DNA from: GWC2-40-17 sp035400705
GTDB taxonomy: Bacteria; Patescibacteriota; Patescibacteriia; Magasanikbacterales; UBA10003
Reading direction: 5' to 3'
NCBI GenBank assembly: GCA_035400705.1
Contig: DAOMZV010000012.1
Coordinates: 1-25,238 of the forward strand
DNA length: 25,238 bases
Made by a program: the position numbers and the translations under genes. A model generated the notes under the pieces. That model did no database searches, had not been told where the DNA came from, and saw nothing but the letters and a program-made list of their open reading frames with translations. Shown here in pieces: positions 15,634 through 23,162 of this stretch. Each line of letters starts with the position of its first letter. The stretch's first letter is position 1.

Positions 15634-16302
15634 ATGCAGTTTGAAATTTTAACAATTTTTCCTAAAATCATTACTGATTATATCGGTGAAAGTATTTTAA
15701 AACGTGGCCTGGCAGCTGGTTTGATTAAAATTACCGCGCACGATTTTAGAAAATTCACTACTGATAGACATCAAAAGGTGGACGATTCTCCTTATGGTGG
15801 AGGGGCTGGCATGGTTTTAAAAGTTGAACCAATTTATAATTGTTTAGAATCTTTGGGTTTGGTTAAAAATGGTCAGAAAAAAAAGCAGGTTGGTACCAAA
15901 GTGATTATTATGGATCCAGCTGGTAAAAAGTTTGATCAGAAAAAAGCTAAACAGTTTAGTAAATTAAAAAAATTGGTAATTATTTGTGGTCGCTACGAAG
16001 GTTTTGATGAAAGGGTTTATAAATTTGTTGATGAGAAAATTTCTTTAGGCGATTATGTTTTGTCTGGTGGGGAATTGGGAGCTTTGGCTATAACTGAAGC
16101 GGTTTCTAGGTTGCGACCCGGTGTTTTAGGTAACAAGGAATCTTTAAAAGAAGAAACTTTTGAAGCAAAAAAGAATATGGCACAAGCAGAGTATCCTCAC
16201 TATACTCGACCAGAAGTTTTTAAGAATTTAAAAGTGCCCAAGATTTTATTATCAGGTGATCATCAAAAAATTTATGACTGGAGGCTTAAAAAAAGCCGTT
16301 AA
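15634..16302 (+). CDS. trmD: tRNA (guanine-N1)-methyltransferase TrmD
   Basis: A 222-aa SPOUT-family enzyme that uses SAM to make m1G37 in tRNAs with G36G37, preventing +1 frameshifting. Hallmarks are PYGGGAGM (53-60), CGRYEGFDERV (118-128), the knotted SAM-binding region SLGDYVLSGGELGALAITEA (137-156) and RLRPGVLG (159-166). The C-terminal domain includes YPHYTRPEVF and GDH. Length is near the usual 230-250 aa, slightly short. It follows the khpA terminator after about 45 bases, and its 3' end overlaps the next gene by 29 bases. rimM and rplS, its frequent partners, are absent here. Confidence 0.97.
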   Translation: MQFEILTIFPKIITDYIGESILKRGLAAGLIKITAHDFRKFTTDRHQKVDDSPYGGGAGMVLKVEPIYNCLESLGLVKNGQKKKQVGTKVIIMDPAGKKFDQKKAKQFSKLKKLVIICGRYEGFDERVYKFVDEKISLGDYVLSGGELGALAITEAVSRLRPGVLGNKESLKEETFEAKKNMAQAEYPHYTRPEVFKNLKVPKILLSGDHQKIYDWRLKKSR

Positions 16303-17914
16303 TTTTTTTCAGAGGTGGCCATGGTGGGGGTTAGTTGTTGCCGGTATTTTAGGCGGCTTAGTTTTTTTTGTTTTTTTAGGTCAGACTTTTTGGCCACAAA
16401 ATATTGATTGGATTTTAGCCGATGGCAGTGATACTTTTCAACACCAAATTGGTTGGGAATTTTTTCGGGCTTCACCTTGGGTCTGGCCTTGGGGAATAAT
16501 TAAGAACTTGAATTATCCGACGGGGGTTTCCATTCTCTATACTGATTCTTTACCACTGCTGGCCATTATTTTTAAATTGATCCGTCAGTTTTTACCAAGT
16601 AATTTTCAATATTTAGGATTGTGGATGTTTTTGTGTTTTGTTTTGCAAGGCATGGGTGGTTTTTTGTTAATGCGATTAATAAAAAAAGACACTATCTTAG
16701 ATATTTTGGGTAGTCTTTTTTTTGTTTTGAGTCCAATTATTTTTCAACGGGCGGCCGGGCACACTTCTTTAGTTAGTCATTTTATTATTTTAGCAGCCTT
16801 GTTTCTTTGTCTTAGTCGCCCAACAGTTTTGTCAGCTTGGCGTTGGGGGGTGGTTTTAGTTTTAGCTTGGCTGACCCACCCGTATATCTTTTTTATGATT
16901 GTTCCATTTTGGTTGGTGGAACAAATTAGGTTATATAAAAGCACATCTAAGAAAAAATTGTGGAGAGATAATTTAATTTTATTAGTCATTCTTATTCTTT
17001 TATCCTGGAGTATTGGCTTAACTTCTGGTGAAGGTAGCGCTGATGGGTTTGGCGATTTTTCTTTAAATCTAAATGCTTTAGTCAATCCCTTGGGCTGGTC
17101 TAATTTTTTACCTCAACTGCCAATACAAGAACATCAATTTGAAGGTTTTAATTACTTAGGTTTGGGTTTAATTTTATTAGGTATTTTTTCTGGAAGTTGG
17201 TTAGTTATTAAAAGGAGAGAGGTGATTATTGCTTTGGGTAAAAAGTTTTGGCCGGTGTTCGTGGTTGTTTTATTTTTATTTTTTTTAGCCCTCAGTAATA
17301 AAATTTATTTCAACCAGCATTTAATTTTTTCTTATTCTTTGCCGGCTATTATAGAAAAAATTCTCAATTGTGTTCGTTCTTCTGGTCGGCTTTTTTGGCC
17401 AGTTTATTATTTATTAATGATTGGAGCTTTATTTAGTTTACGTTTTTTTAAAAAAACTACAGCAATTATAATTATCAGTTTAGCCCTAGTGATTCAAATT
17501 ACTGATTTATCAGTTGGTTTAAAAGAAAAAAGAAATAGTTATAGTGTTAAAGTAAAAAAATTTCAAAGTCAAACAACATTTAATCAAGAGTACGAGACTT
17601 GGAAAAATCTTTTAGCTAATTATCAACATGTAGTGATTTTGCCCTACTTTAATCGTTATGATATGGCACTGTCATGGGCTGCGGCTAAAAATAATCAGAC
17701 GTTTACAGCTGGAGCTTTTGCTAGACAACCCATTGGTTTAAATTCTTTTATTAATAATCAAGTTATCAAAGTTTGCAGTGGAAATTTTGATTCAGAAACA
17801 GCCTATTTATTTTTTGATAATCTGTATCAGTGTTTGCCTAAATTAGAAAAAACCACTCCAAGTTATTCTTTTAATTTAGTCTATAAATTTTTGGTTTTGT
17901 TGCCTCAAAAATAG
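16274..17914 (+). CDS. DUF6311 multi-pass membrane protein (GT-C-like)
   Basis: A 546-aa integral membrane protein with about ten to eleven predicted hydrophobic helices. The first periplasmic stretch WPQNIDWILADGSDTFQHQIGWEFFRASPW followed by NLNYPTGVSILYTDSLPLLAIIFK matches the DUF6311 pattern, a family with the architecture of GT-C glycosyltransferases (acidic residues in the first loop) but no proven activity. The last 150 residues form a mostly soluble domain. The frame can start at GTG 16256 or ATG 16274; I chose the ATG, which overlaps trmD by 29 bases. Overlap suggests translation from the same mRNA. A role in glycosylating envelope polymers is an inference from family only. Confidence 0.8.
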   Translation: MTGGLKKAVNFFQRWPWWGLVVAGILGGLVFFVFLGQTFWPQNIDWILADGSDTFQHQIGWEFFRASPWVWPWGIIKNLNYPTGVSILYTDSLPLLAIIFKLIRQFLPSNFQYLGLWMFLCFVLQGMGGFLLMRLIKKDTILDILGSLFFVLSPIIFQRAAGHTSLVSHFIILAALFLCLSRPTVLSAWRWGVVLVLAWLTHPYIFFMIVPFWLVEQIRLYKSTSKKKLWRDNLILLVILILLSWSIGLTSGEGSADGFGDFSLNLNALVNPLGWSNFLPQLPIQEHQFEGFNYLGLGLILLGIFSGSWLVIKRREVIIALGKKFWPVFVVVLFLFFLALSNKIYFNQHLIFSYSLPAIIEKILNCVRSSGRLFWPVYYLLMIGALFSLRFFKKTTAIIIISLALVIQITDLSVGLKEKRNSYSVKVKKFQSQTTFNQEYETWKNLLANYQHVVILPYFNRYDMALSWAAAKNNQTFTAGAFARQPIGLNSFINNQVIKVCSGNFDSETAYLFFDNLYQCLPKLEKTTPSYSFNLVYKFLVLLPQK

Positions 17915-17974
17915 GCGAATAAATTTTTTAAAGTTTTAGGTTTGGTTGTTTGTGGATAACTTAAGCTTAAGCAC

Positions 17975-18003
17975 TTGACAGGTTTTTGGGGATATTGTAT
18001 ACT
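17975..18003 (+). promoter_or_regulatory. Promoter of the 16S rRNA gene
   Basis: TTGACA (17975-17980), 17-bp spacer, TATACT (17998-18003). It is the strongest match to consensus in the window, as expected for an rRNA promoter. Confidence 0.9.
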
Positions 18004-18171
18004 TCTAATCACATAAGAAATAATCACAATTTAGACATTTTTCTAAGTCCAATTGATCAAAAATCTAAGGATACTAGAAGAAGAAAAAACAGCAACTCCA
18101 AATTGGGTTTCTGTTTTTTCTTCGCCTAAATCAGGTGAGGAAAAAGAACATTGAAAATTTACATTTGAACC

Positions 18172-18196
18172 AAGACATTAAACAAGTGATAGAAAA
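18172..18196 (+). other. 5' arm of the pre-16S processing stem
   Basis: This 25-nt segment pairs along its whole length with 19912-19936 (17 perfect Watson-Crick pairs, then two G-U pairs, then six more pairs). A further CTATTC (18199-18204) can pair with GAATAG (19903-19908). Such leader/trailer stems enclosing 16S are the usual RNase III substrate. Confidence 0.88.
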
Positions 18197-18305
18197 GTCT
18201 ATTCAATTAAAGTTTGACCCCGACGGTTGTTGGGGTAACTTCAAAAAATTTTTATCTGTAGTTCTACGGAGCTACAGCTAGCATCATTGAGAGCCAAATC
18301 TCAAT

Positions 18306-19842
<1,537 letters not shown>

Positions 19843-20039
19843 AAGGAGTCACTTACCGGTAACGGTATGACTTCAGTCGAGATGAAAAACTCAATTTTCA
19901 TCGAATAGTTTTTTTCTATCACTTGTTTGGTGTCTTTTAAAAAAGAATGAAAAGTCTATCTACTCTTGACCTCATCTGTGAAATTTGTGATAATAGTGAT
20001 GTTGTAAAGAGTCGGTAGACTTTTTTATTAGCCCACAAA
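19843..20039 (+). other. 16S trailer and spacer before tRNA-Ile
   Basis: Contains the AAGGAG that can mask the anti-SD, a TACCG-GTAA-CGGTA tetraloop hairpin (19854-19867), a GATGAAAA/TTTTCATC hairpin near 19881-19902, the 3' arm of the processing stem (19912-19936), and an 18-bp inverted repeat (19950-19967 with 20007-20024, one mismatch and one G-U pair) that surrounds a separate tRNA promoter. The right arm runs into T6, so the repeat could also act as a terminator for the 16S transcript. Confidence 0.8.
19966..19994 (+). promoter_or_regulatory. Promoter of the tRNA-Ile/tRNA-Val unit
   Basis: TTGACC (19966-19971), 17-bp spacer, GATAAT (19989-19994) with an extended -10 TGT just before it. 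It lies in the loop of the 18-bp inverted repeat and starts transcription about 40 bases before tRNA-Ile. Confidence 0.75.
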
Positions 20040-20116
20040 GGGCGCGTAGCTCAGATGGTTAGAGCGCGTCACTGATAATGACGAGGTCATAGGTTCGATT
20101 CCTATCGCGCCCACCA
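20040..20116 (+). tRNA. tRNA-Ile(GAU)
   Basis: Acceptor GGGCGCG (20040-20046) pairs with CGCGCCC (20106-20112), then discriminator A and encoded CCA (20114-20116). Anticodon loop CTGATAA carries GAT (20074-20076). T-loop GGTTCGATTCC is canonical. tRNA-Ile(GAU) is the classic 16S-23S spacer tRNA, which suggests this locus derives from a split rRNA operon. Confidence 0.97.
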
Positions 20117-20118
20117 AT

Positions 20119-20195
20119 GGGCGGCTAGCTCACTTGGTTAGAGCGCTACATTGACATTGTAGAGGTAATAGGTTCGATTCCTATGCCGCCCACCA
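20119..20195 (+). tRNA. tRNA-Val(GAC)
   Basis: Acceptor GGGCGGC (20119-20125) pairs with GCCGCCC (20185-20191), then discriminator A and encoded CCA (20193-20195). Anticodon stem CTACA/TGTAG holds loop TTGACAT with anticodon GAC (20153-20155). Only 2 bases separate it from the CCA of tRNA-Ile. Confidence 0.97.
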
Positions 20196-20209
20196 TATTG
20201 ATTATTATT

Positions 20210-20235
20210 AACTCGCATTTTTTTTGCGAGTTTTT
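20210..20235 (+). terminator. Terminator of the tRNA-Ile/tRNA-Val unit
   Basis: AACTCGCA (20210-20217) pairs with TGCGAGTT (20225-20232) across a T7 loop, followed by TTT and AT-rich sequence. Confidence 0.85.
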
Positions 20236-20246
20236 ATATTTAGAAC

Positions 20247-20275
20247 TTGTTTTTTGTCTTAATTTAAGGTATAAT
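20247..20275 (+). promoter_or_regulatory. Putative promoter of lepB
   Basis: TTGTTT (20247-20252), 17-bp spacer, TATAAT (20270-20275). The -10 is embedded in AAGGTATAATCA, a string also found at the rpsU promoter. Confidence 0.65.
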
Positions 20276-20321
20276 CATTTAAGAAATAACCAGTGTGTAT
20301 AACACATCAATTTTTAATTAC

Positions 20322-20936
20322 ATGAAAAATAAACTTTTTTCTCAGTGGTTTAAAAAACAAAATGATGACACATTAACTCCACAAAGTAACACCAAATTAT
20401 TTATTATTGAAGTTATTAAGTTAGGTGTCTTTGCCTTGCTGATAATTTTTTTGGTGCGTTACTTTTTATTTAAACCTTTTTATGTTAAGGGTGCTTCCAT
20501 GGAGCCAAACTTTTTTGATAAAGAATATTTGATTATCGATGAATTAACTTTTCGTTTTCGTGAACCACAAAGAGGTGAAATTGTCGTCTTTCACTATCCA
20601 GGAGATCGTAGCGAATATTTTTTAAAAAGAATTATTGCCGTACCGGGAGAAAGAGTAAAAATAAAAGACGGACAAATTATTATTTATAATGAGGCCAGCC
20701 CAGAAGGTTATGTTTTGCAAGAGGATTATTTACCTCTCGGTTTGCAAAATAAACCAGATGTTAATTATAATTTATCGGCTACGCAATATTTTGTGATGGG
20801 CGATAATCGTAATTCGAGTTTTGATTCTCGCTACTTTGGTCCAATTGAAGAAAAAGAATTAGTCGGGCGGGTAATTTTACGCGGTTGGCCATTTAATCGC
20901 GCGCAGATTTTTGGCGTTCCAACTTATAATAATTAA
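20322..20936 (+). CDS. lepB: Signal peptidase I
   Basis: A 204-aa membrane-bound serine protease that removes signal peptides from exported preproteins. One transmembrane helix (about residues 26-48) follows a cytoplasmic N-terminus. The nucleophile is S59 in GASMEPNF and the general base is K102 in EYFLKRIIAVPGE, with the conserved GDNRNSSFDSRYFGPI (box E) later. The size and single anchor resemble Gram-positive SipS-type enzymes more than E. coli LepB. An in-frame GTG at 20295 would add nine residues; the ATG at 20322 is preferred. There is no Shine-Dalgarno. hisS follows after 20 bases. Confidence 0.95.
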   Translation: MKNKLFSQWFKKQNDDTLTPQSNTKLFIIEVIKLGVFALLIIFLVRYFLFKPFYVKGASMEPNFFDKEYLIIDELTFRFREPQRGEIVVFHYPGDRSEYFLKRIIAVPGERVKIKDGQIIIYNEASPEGYVLQEDYLPLGLQNKPDVNYNLSATQYFVMGDNRNSSFDSRYFGPIEEKELVGRVILRGWPFNRAQIFGVPTYNN

Positions 20937-20956
20937 TTTTTTTGGATGATAAAAAT

Positions 20957-22306
20957 ATGAAAGAAAAAAAATTAGAAAAAACTAGTAAGGAAAACAAAGA
21001 AAAGGAAGTCACCGAACCAGTTAAGAAAGTGCCTCAGACTCCCCAGACTTTGCGCGGCATGAAAGATATTTTGCCCGCCGACCAAGGTTATTGGTGGTTG
21101 GTATTTGATAAGGTTAGAAGTTTAGCTAAGACCTATGGTTTTGAAAAAATTGACACTCCCTTGTTAGAAGAATCCGGTTTATTTGTTCGCTCAGTTGGTA
21201 AGGATACTGATATTGTAGAAAAAGAAATGTATATATTTGAAGATTTAGATGGGCAAAAACTAGCCTTACGTCCGGAAGCTACCGCTTCTATTATGCGTGC
21301 CTATTTAAATCATGGCATGTGGAATTTACCCCAACCAATTAAGGCTTGGTATTTTGGTCCGATGTTTCGGCACGAACGACCTCAATCCGGTCGTTATCGC
21401 CAATTTCATCAGTTTGGTTTTGAAATTTTAGGTGAGGCCGGTCCTGTGGCTGATGCTTTGATTATCATGATTGCTTATAATTTTTATGCTGAGATGGGTG
21501 TTAATGCTTCCATCCAAATTAATAGTTTGGGCTGTCCGGTTTGTCGAGAAAATTATAAAAATGAATTGACTCAATATTATAAAACCAATCGTTCTAAAAT
21601 TTGTGAAAGCTGTAAAAAAAGATTAGTTAAAAATCCCCTGCGTTTGTTAGATTGCAAAGAGCCAGGTTGTTTGCCTATTAAAGAAACAGCACCCCAGATG
21701 ATCGAATTTTTATGCGATGATTGTAAAACTCATTTCATGAGTGTTTTGGAATTTCTAGATGAACTAGGTTTGCCATATTTTTTAAATCATAATTTAGTTA
21801 GAGGTTTAGATTACTATACTCGTACTGTCTTTGAAATTTATTCTACTGGTGATGATGAGGGTTCTCAGGCAGCTTTAGGTGGTGGAGGTCGTTATGATTT
21901 ATTATCCGAGGTTTTAGGAGGAAAGCCTACGCCAGCTTGTGGTTTTGCTCATGGAGTAGAACGCGCGATTGCTAAAGTTAAAGAAGCTGGTCAAGTTGTC
22001 CCAGAAACCATTAAAGCTGATATTTTTATTGCTCAATTGGGAGAACAGGCTCGTCGCAAAGCTTTTACTTTATTTGAAAAATTTAGGCATACTGGTGTTA
22101 AGGTCGCCGAGTCTTTTTGCCGCAGTAGTTTGCGGGGACAATTGGAGCAAGCTGATAAATTAGGGGCTCGTTATGCTTTAATTGTGGGGCAAAAAGAGGT
22201 TCAAGACGGATCAGTAATTATTAGGGATATGGAGTCCGGTGTTCAAGAGATGGTTGACTTTAATAAAGCTGTGGCGGAAATCCAAAAAAAGCTCTTGCTA
22301 ATTTAA
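20957..22306 (+). CDS. hisS: Histidyl-tRNA synthetase
   Basis: A 449-aa class II aminoacyl-tRNA synthetase that charges tRNA-His. Motif 2 is in FGPMFRHERPQSGRYRQFHQ (133-152), the histidine-specific motif GLDYYTRTVFEI is at 283-294, GGGGRYD at 308-314, and motif 3 is ACGFAHGVERA (327-337). The C-terminal anticodon-binding domain begins near 350. The insertion domain has four cysteine pairs (C193/C196, C216/C219, C233/C238, C253/C256) that may bind zinc. About 30 Lys/Glu-rich residues precede the core, longer than usual. A TTG at 20942 could add five residues. It probably shares the lepB promoter. Confidence 0.96.
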   Translation: MKEKKLEKTSKENKEKEVTEPVKKVPQTPQTLRGMKDILPADQGYWWLVFDKVRSLAKTYGFEKIDTPLLEESGLFVRSVGKDTDIVEKEMYIFEDLDGQKLALRPEATASIMRAYLNHGMWNLPQPIKAWYFGPMFRHERPQSGRYRQFHQFGFEILGEAGPVADALIIMIAYNFYAEMGVNASIQINSLGCPVCRENYKNELTQYYKTNRSKICESCKKRLVKNPLRLLDCKEPGCLPIKETAPQMIEFLCDDCKTHFMSVLEFLDELGLPYFLNHNLVRGLDYYTRTVFEIYSTGDDEGSQAALGGGGRYDLLSEVLGGKPTPACGFAHGVERAIAKVKEAGQVVPETIKADIFIAQLGEQARRKAFTLFEKFRHTGVKVAESFCRSSLRGQLEQADKLGARYALIVGQKEVQDGSVIIRDMESGVQEMVDFNKAVAEIQKKLLLI

Positions 22307-22323
22307 GGTAAATAAGGTATAAT
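22295..22323 (+). promoter_or_regulatory. Putative promoter of rpsU
   Basis: TTGCTA (22295-22300), inside the end of hisS, 17-bp spacer, TATAAT (22318-22323). It would give a leader of about 77 nt, longer than most in this window. Confidence 0.65.
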
Positions 22324-22385
22324 CAATTTAAATAATTAAGAGGTTTGTTTTTAAGATAAAAGTTCTTAAAAATAAGCCATAAAAA

Positions 22386-22409
22386 CACCGGGGAGGTGAA
22401 AAATTTGTG
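22386..22409 (+). promoter_or_regulatory. Strong Shine-Dalgarno and GTG start of rpsU, partly in a small hairpin
   Basis: GGAGGTGA (22392-22399) is complementary to the 16S anti-SD and lies 7 nt before the GTG start (22407-22409). CACC (22386-22389) can pair with GGTG (22395-22398) over a 5-nt loop, which would partly hide the site. No other gene in the window has a comparable ribosome binding site. Confidence 0.85.
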
Positions 22410-22643
22410 TCAGAATTAAAAAGAAAAAAAGGCGAAAGTTTTGAAGCTTTTATGCGTCGTTTTCAAAACCGCATTAAAGAATCGGGTAAAATTCGTCAGG
22501 CCAAAAAAATTAGATTTTTTGCCAAAGATTTGAATCGTAATCAAAGACGTAAGTCCACTTTGGCTAAAAATCAACGTACTGAATTGCGTGAATACATGAG
22601 GAAAATTGGTCGCCTAAAAGACGAAAAAACCAGAAGAAGATAA
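22407..22643 (+). CDS. rpsU: 30S ribosomal protein bS21
   Basis: A 78-aa basic protein that binds the 3' end of 16S rRNA near the anti-Shine-Dalgarno and aids initiation. The pattern GESFEAFMRRFQNRIKESGKI followed by a highly basic helical half with many Lys/Arg fits bS21, with a slightly extended C-terminus (REYMRKIGRLKDEKTRRR). It starts with GTG rather than ATG but has the only full Shine-Dalgarno in the window, which decides the start. yqeY follows after 26 bases; rpsU-yqeY adjacency is also seen in Firmicutes. Autogenous control is plausible (see findings). Confidence 0.93.
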   Translation: MSELKRKKGESFEAFMRRFQNRIKESGKIRQAKKIRFFAKDLNRNQRRKSTLAKNQRTELREYMRKIGRLKDEKTRRR

Positions 22644-22669
22644 TTCTCTTGGTTATAAAATAAATTAAC

Positions 22670-23128
22670 ATGGGAACCAAAGAAAAAATTGAACAGGATT
22701 TGGTTACTGCACTTAAAAATAAAGAAAGCCGCCTTTCGATTCTTCGCATGTTAAAGACCAGTTTGCAAAATGCGGTAATAGAAAAACGCGGTAAAGAGAA
22801 AAATCCTCAGGTTGAATTGGTAGAAGAAGAAATTTTGGCTACAATAAAAAGACAGATTAAACAATTAAAAGATTCTTTAATAGATTTTGAAAAAGCTGGA
22901 AGACAAGAATTAATTTCTCAAGTCCAAGAAGAAATTAAAACTTTAAGTGAATATTTGCCACCGGAAATGTCTCAAGAAGATTTGGAAAAAATTGTTGATC
23001 AGGTGATTCAAGAAATGTCTGCTACTGTTGATCAAATTGGAAAAGTCATGGGTTTAGTAATGAAAAAAGTAGCGGGTAATGCTGATGGTAACCGAGTTAA
23101 AGAAGCAGTTACTAAAAAATTATCCTAA
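22670..23128 (+). CDS. yqeY: GatB/YqeY domain protein
   Basis: A 152-aa cytoplasmic protein of the YqeY family, related to the C-terminal tail domain of GatB (the Asp-tRNA/Glu-tRNA amidotransferase subunit). Typical segments are the N-terminal MGTKEKIEQDLVTALKNKE followed by RLSILRMLKTSLQNAVIEKR, the central QLKDSLIDFEKAGRQELI, the LSEYLPPEMSQEDL motif and the C-terminal DIGKVMG-like QIGKVMGLVMKKVAGNADGN. The stand-alone protein is thought to bind tRNA, but its cellular role is not established. Length is normal. No Shine-Dalgarno; probably cotranscribed with rpsU. Confidence 0.94.
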   Translation: MGTKEKIEQDLVTALKNKESRLSILRMLKTSLQNAVIEKRGKEKNPQVELVEEEILATIKRQIKQLKDSLIDFEKAGRQELISQVQEEIKTLSEYLPPEMSQEDLEKIVDQVIQEMSATVDQIGKVMGLVMKKVAGNADGNRVKEAVTKKLS

Positions 23129-23162
23129 GTTTTTCAATATTCTGTTTGTCGAATATTGGTTT

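Larger units (their letters stand above)
17915..18305 (+). other. Upstream and leader region of the 16S rRNA gene
   Basis: No protein gene. It holds a perfect DnaA-box 9-mer TGTGGATAA (17951-17959), a 12-bp palindrome CTTAAGCTTAAG (17960-17971), and the rRNA promoter. The roughly 300-nt leader has a 13-bp hairpin (18080-18092 with 18111-18123), the 5' arm of the processing stem (18172-18196), an ACCCCGAC/GTTGGGGT hairpin near 18217-18237, a CTGTAG/CTACAG hairpin near 18256-18277, and a 7-bp ATTGAGA/TCTCAAT hairpin (18286-18305) abutting the mature 5' end. Confidence 0.8.

Noticed and set aside
17951..17959. Replication origin near the DnaA box
   Set aside because: Only one box was seen, with no cluster, no AT-rich unwinding repeats and no dnaA or dnaN gene nearby.
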